Positions 1 to 8,395 are shown, counted from the first letter of the stretch. The stretch: DNA of 64,000 nucleotides from Nitratireductor kimnyeongensis (GCF_019891395.1 NZ_CP078143.1:1997001-2061000), one strand, 5' to 3'. Notes: generated by a model not told the origin, from the letters alone. Made by a program: numbers and translations.

Positions 1-10
1 AGTGTCGCTC

Positions 11-190
11 ATGCATGCGGTTCCGCATCCTGCGGATGAAAAGGGAACCCGGTGCGACCTCCCTTGGGGGATCAATTCCGGGGCTGCCCTCGCAACTGTA
101 AGCGGCAAGTTCTTTCCAATGCCACTGGCGCGAGCCGGGAAGGCGGAGGGAACGTCCGAGCCGCGAGCCAGGAGACCTGCCTCATGCATT
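11..190 (+). promoter_or_regulatory. Cobalamin (AdoCbl-type) riboswitch
   Basis: A structured leader that senses cobalamin and normally represses B12 synthesis or uptake genes. The conserved core is visible in order: GGGAACCCGGTGCGA at 43-57, GGGGCTGCCCTCGCAACTGT starting at 80, GCCACTGG at 121-128, and the B12 box with AGCCAGGAGACCTGCC ending at 181. A closing P1 helix is supported by ATGCATG (11-17) pairing perfectly with CATGCAT (183-189), with GGT (19-21) facing ACC (175-177). It lies on the same strand and about 170 bases ahead of the oxidoreductase/ABC importer operon, so corrinoid repression of that operon is the natural reading. Family identity is seen directly in the sequence; the ligand is inferred from the family. 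Confidence 0.95.
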
Positions 191-200
191 GACCATGAAC

Positions 201-226
201 GCCGGACGAGGTGCGCCGGCAGGAGG
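201..226 (+). promoter_or_regulatory. Leader hairpin and strong Shine-Dalgarno (probable expression platform)
   Basis: Just after the riboswitch, GCCGG (201-205) can pair with CCGGC (216-220), directly followed by a perfect AGGAGG at 221-226, seven bases before an ATG at 233. No U-rich terminator is visible between the riboswitch and the operon, which suggests translational rather than transcriptional control. The pairing scheme is inference. Confidence 0.45.
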
Positions 227-232
227 ACCAGC

Positions 233-367
233 ATGCATGCAGGCACGGCTTTGCCGGCGATGAAACGCCATGTCGCGTTCGATTTGACTCGATATGTTAT
301 ACCATTTCATATAAGTGATCCCCGATCTTGTGAATTGGTGTCTGGGGGTGGCTTGAATGCGCGTTGA
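233..367 (+). CDS. Possible 44-codon leader ORF overlapping the oxidoreductase start
   Basis: This ATG has the best ribosome binding site of the leader (AGGAGG at 221-226, 6-base spacing). The frame runs 44 codons and stops at 365-367, overlapping the start of the downstream oxidoreductase at 357 by 11 bases, the classic geometry for translational coupling. The downstream gene itself has only a weak GGGGGTGG-like site. The predicted peptide has no signal sequence, transmembrane segment or family I recognise. It may be a genuine leader peptide through which the riboswitch acts, or a fortuitous frame; a short conserved ORF in related genomes would decide. Confidence 0.35.
   Translation: MHAGTALPAMKRHVAFDLTRYVIPFHISDPRSCELVSGGGLNAR
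284..318 (+). promoter_or_regulatory. Possible internal promoter with imperfect palindrome
   Basis: TTGACT at 284-289 resembles a -35 box, with CATATA at 308-313 (18-base spacing) as a weak -10. The same stretch contains TTATA...TATAA arms (about 296-314), loosely reminiscent of alphaproteobacterial Zur/Fur-type operators but with poor match in the centre. If real, it would let the operon be transcribed independently of the riboswitch. Low confidence. Confidence 0.25.
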
Positions 368-1415
368 TCTGGCTGGATTCGCCCGGGAAGGGACGCTGGG
401 CGATCATAAGGCGCTGATGCGCCTTGTGGAAGGAGCCGATGCGCTTGGATTTGGCGGAATCTGGTTCAACGAGTTCCACTTTGCCCGCAAGACGCTGCCC
501 TATCCATCCACGCTAATGCTGGGGGCGGATATTCTGGCGCGAACAGAGCGTTTGCGGTTCGGCACGTCGATCCTCGTCCTGCCACTCTATCACCCGCTCC
601 TGCTGGCAGAGCAGATCGCACAGCTCGATTTTCAAAGCGGCGGACGCGTGGATGTTGGAATCGGTCGTGGCACGGAACCCTCGACGTTCAACGCGCTGGA
701 GATAGCCCGTGACGAGGCGCATTTGCGTTTCAGCGAAGCGCTGAGAATCATGATTGAGGCGTGGACAAAACCACATTGCTCCGCCGATAGCGGCCCATGG
801 ACATTCTCCAACGTCGCAGTGGGGCCGCCACCGGTGCAGAAGCCGCATCCGCCCATCTATGTTGCCGGCGTATCGGAAGGAACTGTCGACATCGCCGCGC
901 GAAACGGCTTTCCGCTGCTTCTCAGCCTCGAGCCGAACGAGGCGCGGCAATTGCCCGTGCTGCACGCTGCTCTAAAACGGCATGGCGCATCGCGCGCAAC
1001 CCTCGAAACCTCCTCGCTTTCGCGATACGTGGTGGTCGCGCCGACGCGTGCGGAGGCCAACGACCGGGTCGACACGCTGCTCGAAAAGCTGAACGCGCGC
1101 CGCACCGAACGAGCCGCGTCACGCGGGCTCAAGCCGCCTGAGCCACGCAGCCGCGCTGTGATGTTGGCCGATTTCACCATCGCGGGAACGCCTGAGGATT
1201 GCCATGCGCAATTGTGTGCGCTTTCCGCGCGCACGGGATCGCAGAGCATACGCTGCCTTTTCAGCGCCAACGGCCTGATCAACAACGATGTAGCGCTCCA
1301 GGGGATGGAACTCTTTGCCAAGGAGGTTCTCCCGTATCTGGGAGGGCAATCCCCTTCTACACCCCATTCCGACAACGCCGCCTATGAGCCGGCTTTCCAA
1401 GGAGTTTCTTCATGA
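357..1415 (+). CDS. LLM-class (luciferase-like) flavin-dependent oxidoreductase
   Basis: 352-residue single-domain protein of the bacterial luciferase-like TIM-barrel superfamily, which uses reduced FMN (or F420 in some lineages) for oxidation reactions. The N-terminal strand and the GFGGIWFNEFHF segment (about residues 31-42), then RFGTSILVLPLYHPLLLAEQ and the GGRVDVGIGRG segment around residue 95-105, are typical of the family. The 3' end overlaps the importer's binding-protein gene as ATGA, so the two are translationally coupled. It is the first full gene after a cobalamin riboswitch, which is unusual for this family. No flavin reductase partner is in the operon. Substrate unknown; a role in corrinoid processing or reduction is only inference from context. 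Confidence 0.85.
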   Translation: MRVDLAGFAREGTLGDHKALMRLVEGADALGFGGIWFNEFHFARKTLPYPSTLMLGADILARTERLRFGTSILVLPLYHPLLLAEQIAQLDFQSGGRVDVGIGRGTEPSTFNALEIARDEAHLRFSEALRIMIEAWTKPHCSADSGPWTFSNVAVGPPPVQKPHPPIYVAGVSEGTVDIAARNGFPLLLSLEPNEARQLPVLHAALKRHGASRATLETSSLSRYVVVAPTRAEANDRVDTLLEKLNARRTERAASRGLKPPEPRSRAVMLADFTIAGTPEDCHAQLCALSARTGSQSIRCLFSANGLINNDVALQGMELFAKEVLPYLGGQSPSTPHSDNAAYEPAFQGVSS

Positions 1416-2401
1416 ACCGATTTGCTGGCTTCTGCGCGATTGCTGCCGCAGGCCTTTTCATCATTTCGACATCTGCGTTCGCAGACGAAGCCGGCTTTCC
1501 CTATACGGATGAGAATTGCGGGGTCACAACAGTCTATGCGGCACCACCGGCGCGGGCCGTGACGCTCAGCAACAATGCAACGGAGCTGATGCTTGCCCTT
1601 GGGCTTGAGGAGCGCATGGCAGGCACTTCCTACATGGCAAACCTGAAGATCAGCCCGCAATATGAGGAAGCCTATAACCAGGTTCCGGTGCTCTCGCCGC
1701 TCGTCGCCACCACGGAGCAGCTGATCGAGGTGGAGGCTGACTTTGTTTATGCCGGCTATCCCGATGGGTTCAGCGAGAGCCGGCACACGCGCGATCAGTT
1801 GCACGATCTGGGCATGAAAACGCGGCTCAACACCGAAGGCTGCAATCTCGGAAAGTTCGGTTTTGATGAACTCTATGACGAGATCCGATCCATGGCGGCC
1901 ATATTCGGCGTTCGGGAGCGCGGCGAAGCGCTGATCGCCGACATCACGGAGCGCCTTTCCTCCGTGGAAGAGAAGCTCGAAGGCGTAGAGCCCATGCCGG
2001 TGTTCATCTTCAACGGTGGCGAATCGGCGCCCCGTGCTGTTCTCGGCAACACCATGCTGTCGCACGTGGTGTCACGGGCCGGTGGTGAAAACATCTTTGG
2101 CGAAGTGGCAAACCGTTATGGGCAAGTTTCGTGGGAACAGATTGCCGAGCGTATGCCGGAATACATCGTGGTCTATTACTCCGGAACCGCTGGGGGGCAG
2201 GTGGTGGGAGATCCGGCGGGTGAACTCGGCAAGGGGCGGATCGAGATCCTGAAAACCAACCCGTCCGTGAAGGGCGTGCCGGGCATTGCCGGCGAAAGGT
2301 TTGTCACGATCGATTCCGTCTGGGGACAGCCGGGGCCCAGTTCCATTGACGCCGTGGAGAAACTGGCGCGTGCCTTCCACCCCGGCCGAATGGGCGAATA
2401 A
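1412..2401 (+). CDS. ABC importer periplasmic binding protein (BtuF/FecB-type)
   Basis: 329 residues. A hydrophobic signal peptide ends near residue 24 (AFA before DEAG), so the mature protein is periplasmic. The sequence after it has the bilobal TroA-superfamily pattern, with RAVTLSNNATELMLALGLEERMAG style start, QLIEVEADFVYAGY in the first lobe and MPEYIVVYY in the second. Such proteins bind ferric siderophores, heme or cobalamin. The cobalamin riboswitch upstream makes a corrinoid the most likely ligand, although family membership alone would equally allow iron chelates. ATGA overlap with the oxidoreductase gene and 21 bases to the permease gene support one transcript. Confidence 0.88.
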   Translation: MNRFAGFCAIAAAGLFIISTSAFADEAGFPYTDENCGVTTVYAAPPARAVTLSNNATELMLALGLEERMAGTSYMANLKISPQYEEAYNQVPVLSPLVATTEQLIEVEADFVYAGYPDGFSESRHTRDQLHDLGMKTRLNTEGCNLGKFGFDELYDEIRSMAAIFGVRERGEALIADITERLSSVEEKLEGVEPMPVFIFNGGESAPRAVLGNTMLSHVVSRAGGENIFGEVANRYGQVSWEQIAERMPEYIVVYYSGTAGGQVVGDPAGELGKGRIEILKTNPSVKGVPGIAGERFVTIDSVWGQPGPSSIDAVEKLARAFHPGRMGE

Positions 2402-2422
2402 CAGGCCGGGCGGAACCGAAAC

Positions 2423-3592
2423 ATGCATGCACCTGTTCCGAAACAGAACGATCCGGACAGCCATGAAGCCTTGTTGGCTGTCCTTCAGTCAGCGCCGCCC
2501 GTCCAACGGGTGAAGAGCCGGCCCATGCCCGGCGCACGCTCGTTGGGTGGCCGGGCTTCGGGTTACGCTCTGGTCATTCTCCTGATGGCGGCGCTGCTTG
2601 TGAGCGTGGCCGTCGCCGGGTTGATGCTCGGTTCGGTGCATATTCCCGGCGGGACGGCCATTGCCATTCTGGCAAATCTGGCTCTCGGCGATAATCTGGT
2701 GGACCCATACTGGCGTACGGTACACGAGACGATCATTATCCAAACCCGCATGCCGCGCGTGGTGCTTGCAGCTCTGGTGGGCGCAAGCCTGGGGGTTACC
2801 GGCATGACGATCCAGTCCATTGTCCGCAATCCGCTCGCGGGTCCGAGCATTCTGGGTGTTTCGTCCGGTGCGGCGACAGGTGCGGTGGTGGTGATGCGTT
2901 GGGGACTTTTGGGCTTCGGTGTTTTCACACTTCACATTTCGGCCTTTCTGGGCGGACTTGTTACGCTTTTCGCTGTGTTCTGGGTCGCGCGAACCGGCGG
3001 ACACATGACACCGACGCGGCTTGTGCTGGCCGGTGTGGCGATGAGCGCAATCCTGAGTGCACTGACAAGCCTGATCGTGCTGACGTCCCCCGATCCTCAG
3101 CTTGCCTCCCGCGTGCTGTTCTGGACGCTGGGCGGTTTCGGCACCGCACAGTGGAAACTCATTCCCGTCCCGCTTGCCGCCCTTGCGCTCGGGCTTGGCG
3201 TGATGCTTGTCCAGGCCCGGCGGCTCAACCTGCTGATGGCGGGTGACGAGAGCGCAGTGGCGCTTGGGCTCGATGTCCAGCGCTTTCGCCAGACCATGTT
3301 CGTGCTCGCGGCAGCACTCACCGGCATCACCGTGGCGGTGGCCGGGGTGATCGGCTTTGTCGGCCTCATCATGCCGCACATCGTGCGTTTTCTTGTCGGT
3401 GCGGATCATCGACGCTCCTTGCCGGCAGTTGCGCTTCTGGGCGCGAGCTTCGCCATAGGGGCCGATCTCGTCGCCCGCACGGTGATCGCTCCGCTGGAAT
3501 TGCCCGTCGGCATCGTCACGGCCCTCGTAGGCGGGCCCTTTTTCATCTGGCTTCTGCGGCGCGACGCGCGCGGGCTGGGCGGTGCGCGATGA
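2423..3592 (+). CDS. ABC importer permease (BtuC/FecCD family)
   Basis: 389 residues with about ten hydrophobic segments, the FecCD/BtuC inner-membrane fold. Diagnostic stretches include TRMPRVVLAALVGASLGVTG and NPLAGPSILGVSSGA in the first half and GVIGFVGLIMPHIVR (about residues 310-325) in the second, the latter being the cytoplasmic coupling region for the ATPase. The first roughly 45 residues are hydrophilic and unusual; an ATG at 2525 would give a more typical length. The gene ends with an ATGA overlap to the ATPase gene. Likely imports corrinoid with the flanking partners; an iron chelate is the alternative. Confidence 0.9.
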   Translation: MHAPVPKQNDPDSHEALLAVLQSAPPVQRVKSRPMPGARSLGGRASGYALVILLMAALLVSVAVAGLMLGSVHIPGGTAIAILANLALGDNLVDPYWRTVHETIIIQTRMPRVVLAALVGASLGVTGMTIQSIVRNPLAGPSILGVSSGAATGAVVVMRWGLLGFGVFTLHISAFLGGLVTLFAVFWVARTGGHMTPTRLVLAGVAMSAILSALTSLIVLTSPDPQLASRVLFWTLGGFGTAQWKLIPVPLAALALGLGVMLVQARRLNLLMAGDESAVALGLDVQRFRQTMFVLAAALTGITVAVAGVIGFVGLIMPHIVRFLVGADHRRSLPAVALLGASFAIGADLVARTVIAPLELPVGIVTALVGGPFFIWLLRRDARGLGGAR

Positions 3593-4410
3593 GTGTTCGA
3601 CCTTGCACACTCGATATGCGCTCCGTCACGGTGAGAGCCGGCAGCGACACGCTGGTCGACAATGTGTCGATCCATGTTGGCGAAGGCGAGATGGTTGGTC
3701 TCATCGGACCTAACGGGGCGGGAAAATCAAGCCTGTTGCGAACCATTTACCGCATCAACAAACCTGCAACAGGCAGGGTATACGTGGATGGGAAAGACGT
3801 CTGGCGCAAACCCACGGAATGGGTCGCGCGCAATGTCGGTGCGGTGCTTCAGGACATGCCGGCGGAGTTCCCGTTGACGGTGCGCGACGTGGTGGCCATG
3901 GGTCGCTCTGCACACAAGAAGCTTCTGGAAGCCGACACGCCGCATGATCATGCTCTCCTGGACGCAGCGATCGCGCTTTTAGGGTTGGCTCCCTTTCGGG
4001 ATCGCGCGTTCCGCACGCTGTCTGGGGGCGAAAGACAGCGCGTTCTCGTCGCACGGGCTTTGGTTCAACAGCCCCGGATCCTGATACTGGATGAGCCGAC
4101 GAACCACCTTGATATTCATCACCAACTGCAGCTTCTACGGTTCCTGCGCGGGCTTCAGACAACGGTGGTGGCCGCCTTGCACGATCTCAATCTTGCTTCC
4201 ATGTTCTGCGATCGGCTCGGCGTTCTTGATCAGGGGCGGCTGGTGGCGATGGGACCTCCGCAAGACGTGCTGACGCCGGTTTTGCTCCGCCGTGTCTATC
4301 GCATCGAAGCGACCATTGGGCGACATCCGGAGACAGGCAGTGTCTGGGTCATGCCTTCGGCTGCTCCACCGATCAGTTCGATCGGGCGGATTGAAGCGCG
4401 CTCTGCATAG
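3589..4410 (+). CDS. ABC importer ATPase (BtuD/FecE-type)
   Basis: 273 residues, a complete nucleotide-binding domain: Walker A GPNGAGKSS (K46), Q-loop at VLQDMPAEFPLTV, signature LSGGERQRV near residues 143-151, Walker B LILDEPTNHLD just after, and a switch histidine in ALHDLNLA. This is the FecE/BtuD/HmuV group that powers uptake of metal chelates. Its start overlaps the permease stop (ATGA), making it the last gene of the riboswitch-controlled operon. No TonB-dependent receptor is present in the window, so the outer-membrane partner is either upstream of base 1 or elsewhere. Confidence 0.92.
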   Translation: MSVRPCTLDMRSVTVRAGSDTLVDNVSIHVGEGEMVGLIGPNGAGKSSLLRTIYRINKPATGRVYVDGKDVWRKPTEWVARNVGAVLQDMPAEFPLTVRDVVAMGRSAHKKLLEADTPHDHALLDAAIALLGLAPFRDRAFRTLSGGERQRVLVARALVQQPRILILDEPTNHLDIHHQLQLLRFLRGLQTTVVAALHDLNLASMFCDRLGVLDQGRLVAMGPPQDVLTPVLLRRVYRIEATIGRHPETGSVWVMPSAAPPISSIGRIEARSA

Positions 4411-4454
4411 ACATAACGGCTCCTATTACAATTAACGCGGTCTTAAGCGAGGCG

Positions 4455-4545
4455 GCGCTTTATGGTCAGGTATACGAGGCACCAGCCCCCTCATGGCGAG
4501 CAAGGCACTCTGCCGGATTGTCAGGCACGAGCGTGGAGGGAAGTG
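4455..4545. repeat. Possible degenerate rhizobial intergenic repeat
   Basis: The gap between the ATPase gene and the ligase-like gene contains a CCTCATGGCGAG-type motif which, on the reverse strand, reads MRGLVPRI, a hallmark of spurious ORFs derived from abundant palindromic repeats in rhizobial genomes. Only one degraded copy is present here, so the call rests on recognition of the motif, not on copy number. Confidence 0.25.
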
Positions 4546-4571
4546 AAGCCCGGTGGAGTCTTTGTGTGGCG

Positions 4572-5891
4572 ATGAGCACAATTGCACAACAGCGCTGGAA
4601 AGGAAGTTCCTTCCTCGCGCGCATGGCCGCAACCGGGCAGCCGTCCACTGCCGTTGCAGCGGTCATGTTCACCATTTTGATGATCTCTTTTCGTCCGTTC
4701 CAGCCTTCTGGCGCCCAACTCACCGGGGACGGTGGCGACATCGTCAACCAGTTGGGTTTCGGTGCCCTTGGAGGGATTGCCGTGGCATCGCTGTTGACCC
4801 TGGTCGACAGGCGGGTTCTGGCTTCGCTCCTAAGCCCCTGGTGGATGGTCCTGATGGTCTTTTTGGCCATCGCCACCTTCAACACGCCGGTTCCAGGTGA
4901 CACGATGCGCACCGTGGCGTTCTCGATCATCGGCATTCTGACGATCGCCGCGATACTCACGCTGCCGCGTGATGCTGATGCGTTTTCGCGAGTGCTGGTG
5001 TTTGCAGGGTTCATCATTCTCGGCCTCTCCTATTTCGGGGTAATCGCGCTGCGCGACGTAGCGGTTCACCAGGTCTATGACGTCGAATCCCAACATGCAG
5101 GCCTTTGGCGCGGTGTCTTCACGCACAAGAACATTGCCGGGCCGGTCATGGCGGGTCTGGCGTTCGCCGGACTTTACCTTTGCCGGCGCGGATGGCGATG
5201 GACGGGTGGGTTAATGGCCCTCCTGGCCATGGTCTTCGTGTTCCACACAGGCTCGAAAACGACGACAGCCACGGTGCCGCTGGCGGGAATGCTCGTCGCC
5301 TTGCCGGGAATATTCGGATTGCGGGCTCTCGTGCCCGTGTTCGTGGTCGGGGCGGTCAGCGTGCTGGCGTTGGCTACACTTGGCATTGTCTTTATCGATC
5401 CGCTGAAGGATCTCGCCGCGACGCTTGCGCCCGATCTTACCTATACGGGACGCACGCCGGTCTGGGAGTTCGCGGGAGACATGATCATGCAGAAGCCATG
5501 GTTCGGATATGGCTTCGATAATTTCTGGCTGACCCAAACGGTGTTCACATCCGATCAGTCATTCGATCGGCTGTGGGATATTCGCGGAATCGTGCATGGT
5601 CACAATGGCTATATCGACATCGCGCTCGGGATGGGGCTTCCGGCACTTGCAATCGCGATCATCACCTTTCTGTTCATGCCGCTGCGGGACTATATGCGCA
5701 CCCCACTCAACCGGGAGAATGTGTTCCTGGCGGATTTCTTCATGATGGTGGTCACGTTCTGTCTGTTCAACGCTTTCCTCGAAAGCTTCTTCTTCCGTCG
5801 GATAGACCCGGTCTGGATGTTGTTTGTCATGGGCGTATTCGGCATGCGGCTTGTGGCGCGATTCCGGGTTCCGGGGCGGGCCGAGCGATAA
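4572..5891 (+). CDS. O-antigen ligase / polysaccharide polymerase family membrane protein
   Basis: About 439 residues, dominated by ten or more hydrophobic helices, with one larger periplasmic loop in the C-terminal half containing TYTGRTPVWEFAGDMI and FGYGFDNFWL, followed by VHGHNGYIDIALGMGLPALA. The GRTPVW and HNGY elements are typical of the Wzy_C (WaaL/ExoQ/Wzy) family, which joins or polymerises lipid-linked sugars at the periplasmic face. A TTG 54 bases further upstream is in frame, but the ATG at 4572 gives a more ordinary N-terminus. It stands alone, not inside a sugar cluster, so its polymer (LPS or exopolysaccharide) cannot be named. Confidence 0.8.
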   Translation: MSTIAQQRWKGSSFLARMAATGQPSTAVAAVMFTILMISFRPFQPSGAQLTGDGGDIVNQLGFGALGGIAVASLLTLVDRRVLASLLSPWWMVLMVFLAIATFNTPVPGDTMRTVAFSIIGILTIAAILTLPRDADAFSRVLVFAGFIILGLSYFGVIALRDVAVHQVYDVESQHAGLWRGVFTHKNIAGPVMAGLAFAGLYLCRRGWRWTGGLMALLAMVFVFHTGSKTTTATVPLAGMLVALPGIFGLRALVPVFVVGAVSVLALATLGIVFIDPLKDLAATLAPDLTYTGRTPVWEFAGDMIMQKPWFGYGFDNFWLTQTVFTSDQSFDRLWDIRGIVHGHNGYIDIALGMGLPALAIAIITFLFMPLRDYMRTPLNRENVFLADFFMMVVTFCLFNAFLESFFFRRIDPVWMLFVMGVFGMRLVARFRVPGRAER

Positions 5892-6029
5892 GGCCTTCCC
5901 TTCCTGTTTGAGCGAGCGAAACTCACGCGTTCCGGGGAAACCGCAGAACGCGTTGCCGGCCATGCCTGCTGCAAATGGGCGCACCTGGCTGCCATGGCTT
6001 GCCCACCGGAATTTCGGGATGTACATTAA

Positions 6030-6047
6030 TTTCAGTATTTTCTGAAA
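6030..6047. promoter_or_regulatory. Palindromic operator candidate upstream of the GbsR/MarR gene
   Basis: TTTCAG (6030-6035) and CTGAAA (6042-6047) form a perfect 6-base inverted repeat with a 6-base AT-rich centre, immediately upstream of the regulator that heads the cydDCABX operon. Size and position fit an autoregulatory site for a winged-helix dimer. Assignment is inference. Confidence 0.4.
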
Positions 6048-6068
6048 ATAGTGGCAGGCACACCCTTC

Positions 6069-6641
6069 ATGAACCTCCCTCCAGTTCTACAGTCCTTCGT
6101 TCTGCATTTCGGAGAAATGGGCAGCCGCTGGGGCATCAATCGCACGGTGGGCCAGATTTATGCATTGCTCTACGCGTCCGCCAAGCCACTCTGTGCGGAC
6201 GACATTGTCGATGCGTTGTCGATTTCCCGGTCCAATGTCTCCATGAGTCTGCGGGAGCTTCAGGCCTGGAATCTGGTGGTTTTGAAACACATTCCCGAAG
6301 ATAGGCGGGATTTCTTCACGACGCCGGACGACGTCTGGCGGATCCTGAGAACGCTGGCTGAAGAGCGCAAGAAACGGGAAGTGGATCCTACGCTGTCAGT
6401 GCTTCGCGAGCTGTTGATGCAGACACCGGGCAATGAGGAGGAGCGCTATGCGCAGGCCCGTCTGGCCGAGATGCAAATCCTCATAGAGCAGTTGACGCAG
6501 TGGTATGACGATGTGAAGCATTTGGAAACGGAGCAGTTGGCAACATTGCTTAATCTCGGCGCGAAGGTGACGAAGCTGCTCGATGCCAAAGACCGCATTG
6601 TCTCATTGGGCCGCAAGCGCACGGAGCCGAAAGGGTCATGA
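6069..6641 (+). CDS. GbsR/MarR-family transcriptional regulator of the cyd operon
   Basis: 190 residues from the ATG at 6069 (a GTG at 6051 is an alternative; a GGCAGG motif at 6053-6058 favours the ATG). The N-terminal half is a winged helix: GRTVGQIYALLY-like segment, then LCADDIVDALSISRSNVSMS as the recognition region and a beta wing at RDFFTT. The C-terminal third is helical, suited to dimerisation. The stop overlaps the cydD start as ATGA, so regulator and oxidase genes form one operon, and a palindrome sits just upstream. Probable role: local control of cytochrome bd expression, possibly autoregulated; the effector is unknown. Confidence 0.82.
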   Translation: MNLPPVLQSFVLHFGEMGSRWGINRTVGQIYALLYASAKPLCADDIVDALSISRSNVSMSLRELQAWNLVVLKHIPEDRRDFFTTPDDVWRILRTLAEERKKREVDPTLSVLRELLMQTPGNEEERYAQARLAEMQILIEQLTQWYDDVKHLETEQLATLLNLGAKVTKLLDAKDRIVSLGRKRTEPKGS

Positions 6642-8395
6642 CCACGCTGGATGCCGGCGTACGAAGCCGCCAATCACCGGCAGATGTGCGCACGATCCCA
6701 ATGGCGCAACGGGCGCATTTCAGCAAGGCCGCAGAAAGCCTGTCCGCGCGCGGGACCAGCCGGGCAGCAGTGGTGTTGCAAACGCTTGCGTCGTTGCTCT
6801 GGCTCCCGCAAGCAGCGCTGCTGGCGATGGCGGTCGGCGATATTGCCGCCGGAGATGGCGCAACGGCGGCGTGGCTACCGGCCATCGGCATCTTCCTTCT
6901 GGGGGCCATGCGCGCGGCGCTGGATGGAGCGGGAGGCCGGATGGCGTTCCGGCGCGCACGCAGGTGCCTGAGCGCATTGCGCAATCAGGCGGTGGCTGGC
7001 CTGGCGGAAATCTCTCCGCTTTCTGCAGCACGACCATCTTCCGGCCTTGCCGCAAGCACGCTTGCCGAGCAGGCTGAGGCCATTGTTCCCTATGTAGCGC
7101 GATACCGGCCTGCGCGTATGAGAGCGATGATCGTGCCGCTGGCAATCCTCGCCTGTGTTCTTGCCTTTTCCTGGGCGGCGGCGCTGGTGCTGCTCATGGC
7201 AGCACCGCTCATACCGGTGTTCATGGCTCTGGTTGGCTGGCGTGCCAAAGCGGCAAGCGAAGAACAGCTTGCCGAAATGGGTAGCATGAACGCATTCCTT
7301 ATCGACCGACTGCGGGGGATGACGACCATTCGCAGTTTCGATGCTGTCGACCGCACGGCGACCAGACTTCGAGCCACAGCCGAGGATTTGAGAAGCCGCA
7401 CCATGGCCGTGTTGCGCATTGCGTTCCTTTCCTCCGCGGTGCTGGAGCTGTTTGCCGCGCTGGGTGTGGCGATGGTGGCGGTTTATGTAGGGTTTCACCT
7501 TCTTGGAGAGCTGAACTTCGGAGCGTGGGGCAGCAAGCTCTCCCTCGCCGAGGGGTTGTTCATCCTTCTTCTCGCCCCCTCGTTTTTCGAGCCTCTGCGC
7601 GAACTCTCTTCGGTCTGGCACGACCGGGCCTCGGGAGAGGCGGCGCTTGCAGCCCTGGAAAAGCTTGGTGCGTCGGGGCCGAAGATCGTGGGACACCCAG
7701 ATCGCGCGGTCCGGGAGGTTGGGGGCGTCGGTGCGCTTTGCGTTTCTATAGAAGGGCTGACGTTTCGACACACGGAAGAGGCCGCGCCGGTTTTTTCGTC
7801 ATTCGATCTGGAAGTGTCGGCGGGTGAGCGTGTCGCGCTGGTGGCCCCAAGCGGTGCGGGTAAATCAACGCTCCTTGCGCTCATTGCCGGCCTGGTGGCG
7901 CCCGAGGTAGGGACAGTTCGCATCGGCGGTCAGCCAATGGAAGGTGCTCGCGCTGCAGAGTTGCGGCCGCTGATCGCATGGGTCGGGCAAAATCCCCACA
8001 TCTTTCCCGGAACGATGCTGAGCAATATCACGATGGGCCGCCCCGAGGTGGGGCATGCAGCGGTTGCGGAAGTGCTTCAGGCGGTGAGTCTCTCGCGTCT
8101 GGCCGAGATGCGCGGGCCTGCGATGATCGGTGAATCCGGTTTTGGCCTTTCGGGAGGCGAAGCGCTGCGGCTTGCATTGGCTCGCGCCGCCGCCACACCG
8201 CATGCCGGCCTGGTTCTGGCCGATGAGCCGACGGCCCATCTGGACCGGGAAACCGCGCACGAAATTACCGAGAGCCTGCTGCAAATCAGCCAGGGCAAGA
8301 CGCTGATTGTCGCAACCCATGATCCCGTTCTCGCCGCCCGGATGGACCGGGTCATCGCAGTGCAGCCAATGGCGAGGGGTGGAGGCCGTTCATGA
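6638..8395 (+). CDS. cydD: CydD, ABC exporter subunit for cytochrome bd assembly
   Basis: 585 residues: an exporter-type membrane half with six predicted helices (to about residue 330) and an ATPase half. Walker A APSGAGKST lies near residues 402-410, the signature FGLSGGEALRL near 502, and Walker B LADEPTAHLD near 527. CydDC is a heterodimeric inner-membrane transporter needed to assemble cytochrome bd; it has been linked to thiol export and heme handling. Identity as CydD rather than another exporter comes from pairing with the next gene and the adjacent cydAB. The gene overlaps both neighbours by four bases (ATGA). Confidence 0.95.
   Translation: MTTLDAGVRSRQSPADVRTIPMAQRAHFSKAAESLSARGTSRAAVVLQTLASLLWLPQAALLAMAVGDIAAGDGATAAWLPAIGIFLLGAMRAALDGAGGRMAFRRARRCLSALRNQAVAGLAEISPLSAARPSSGLAASTLAEQAEAIVPYVARYRPARMRAMIVPLAILACVLAFSWAAALVLLMAAPLIPVFMALVGWRAKAASEEQLAEMGSMNAFLIDRLRGMTTIRSFDAVDRTATRLRATAEDLRSRTMAVLRIAFLSSAVLELFAALGVAMVAVYVGFHLLGELNFGAWGSKLSLAEGLFILLLAPSFFEPLRELSSVWHDRASGEAALAALEKLGASGPKIVGHPDRAVREVGGVGALCVSIEGLTFRHTEEAAPVFSSFDLEVSAGERVALVAPSGAGKSTLLALIAGLVAPEVGTVRIGGQPMEGARAAELRPLIAWVGQNPHIFPGTMLSNITMGRPEVGHAAVAEVLQAVSLSRLAEMRGPAMIGESGFGLSGGEALRLALARAAATPHAGLVLADEPTAHLDRETAHEITESLLQISQGKTLIVATHDPVLAARMDRVIAVQPMARGGGRS

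Noticed and set aside
2..232. Open frame across the riboswitch
   Set aside because: The sequence is a structured RNA with conserved aptamer blocks; only the part from the ATG at 233 has a ribosome binding site.
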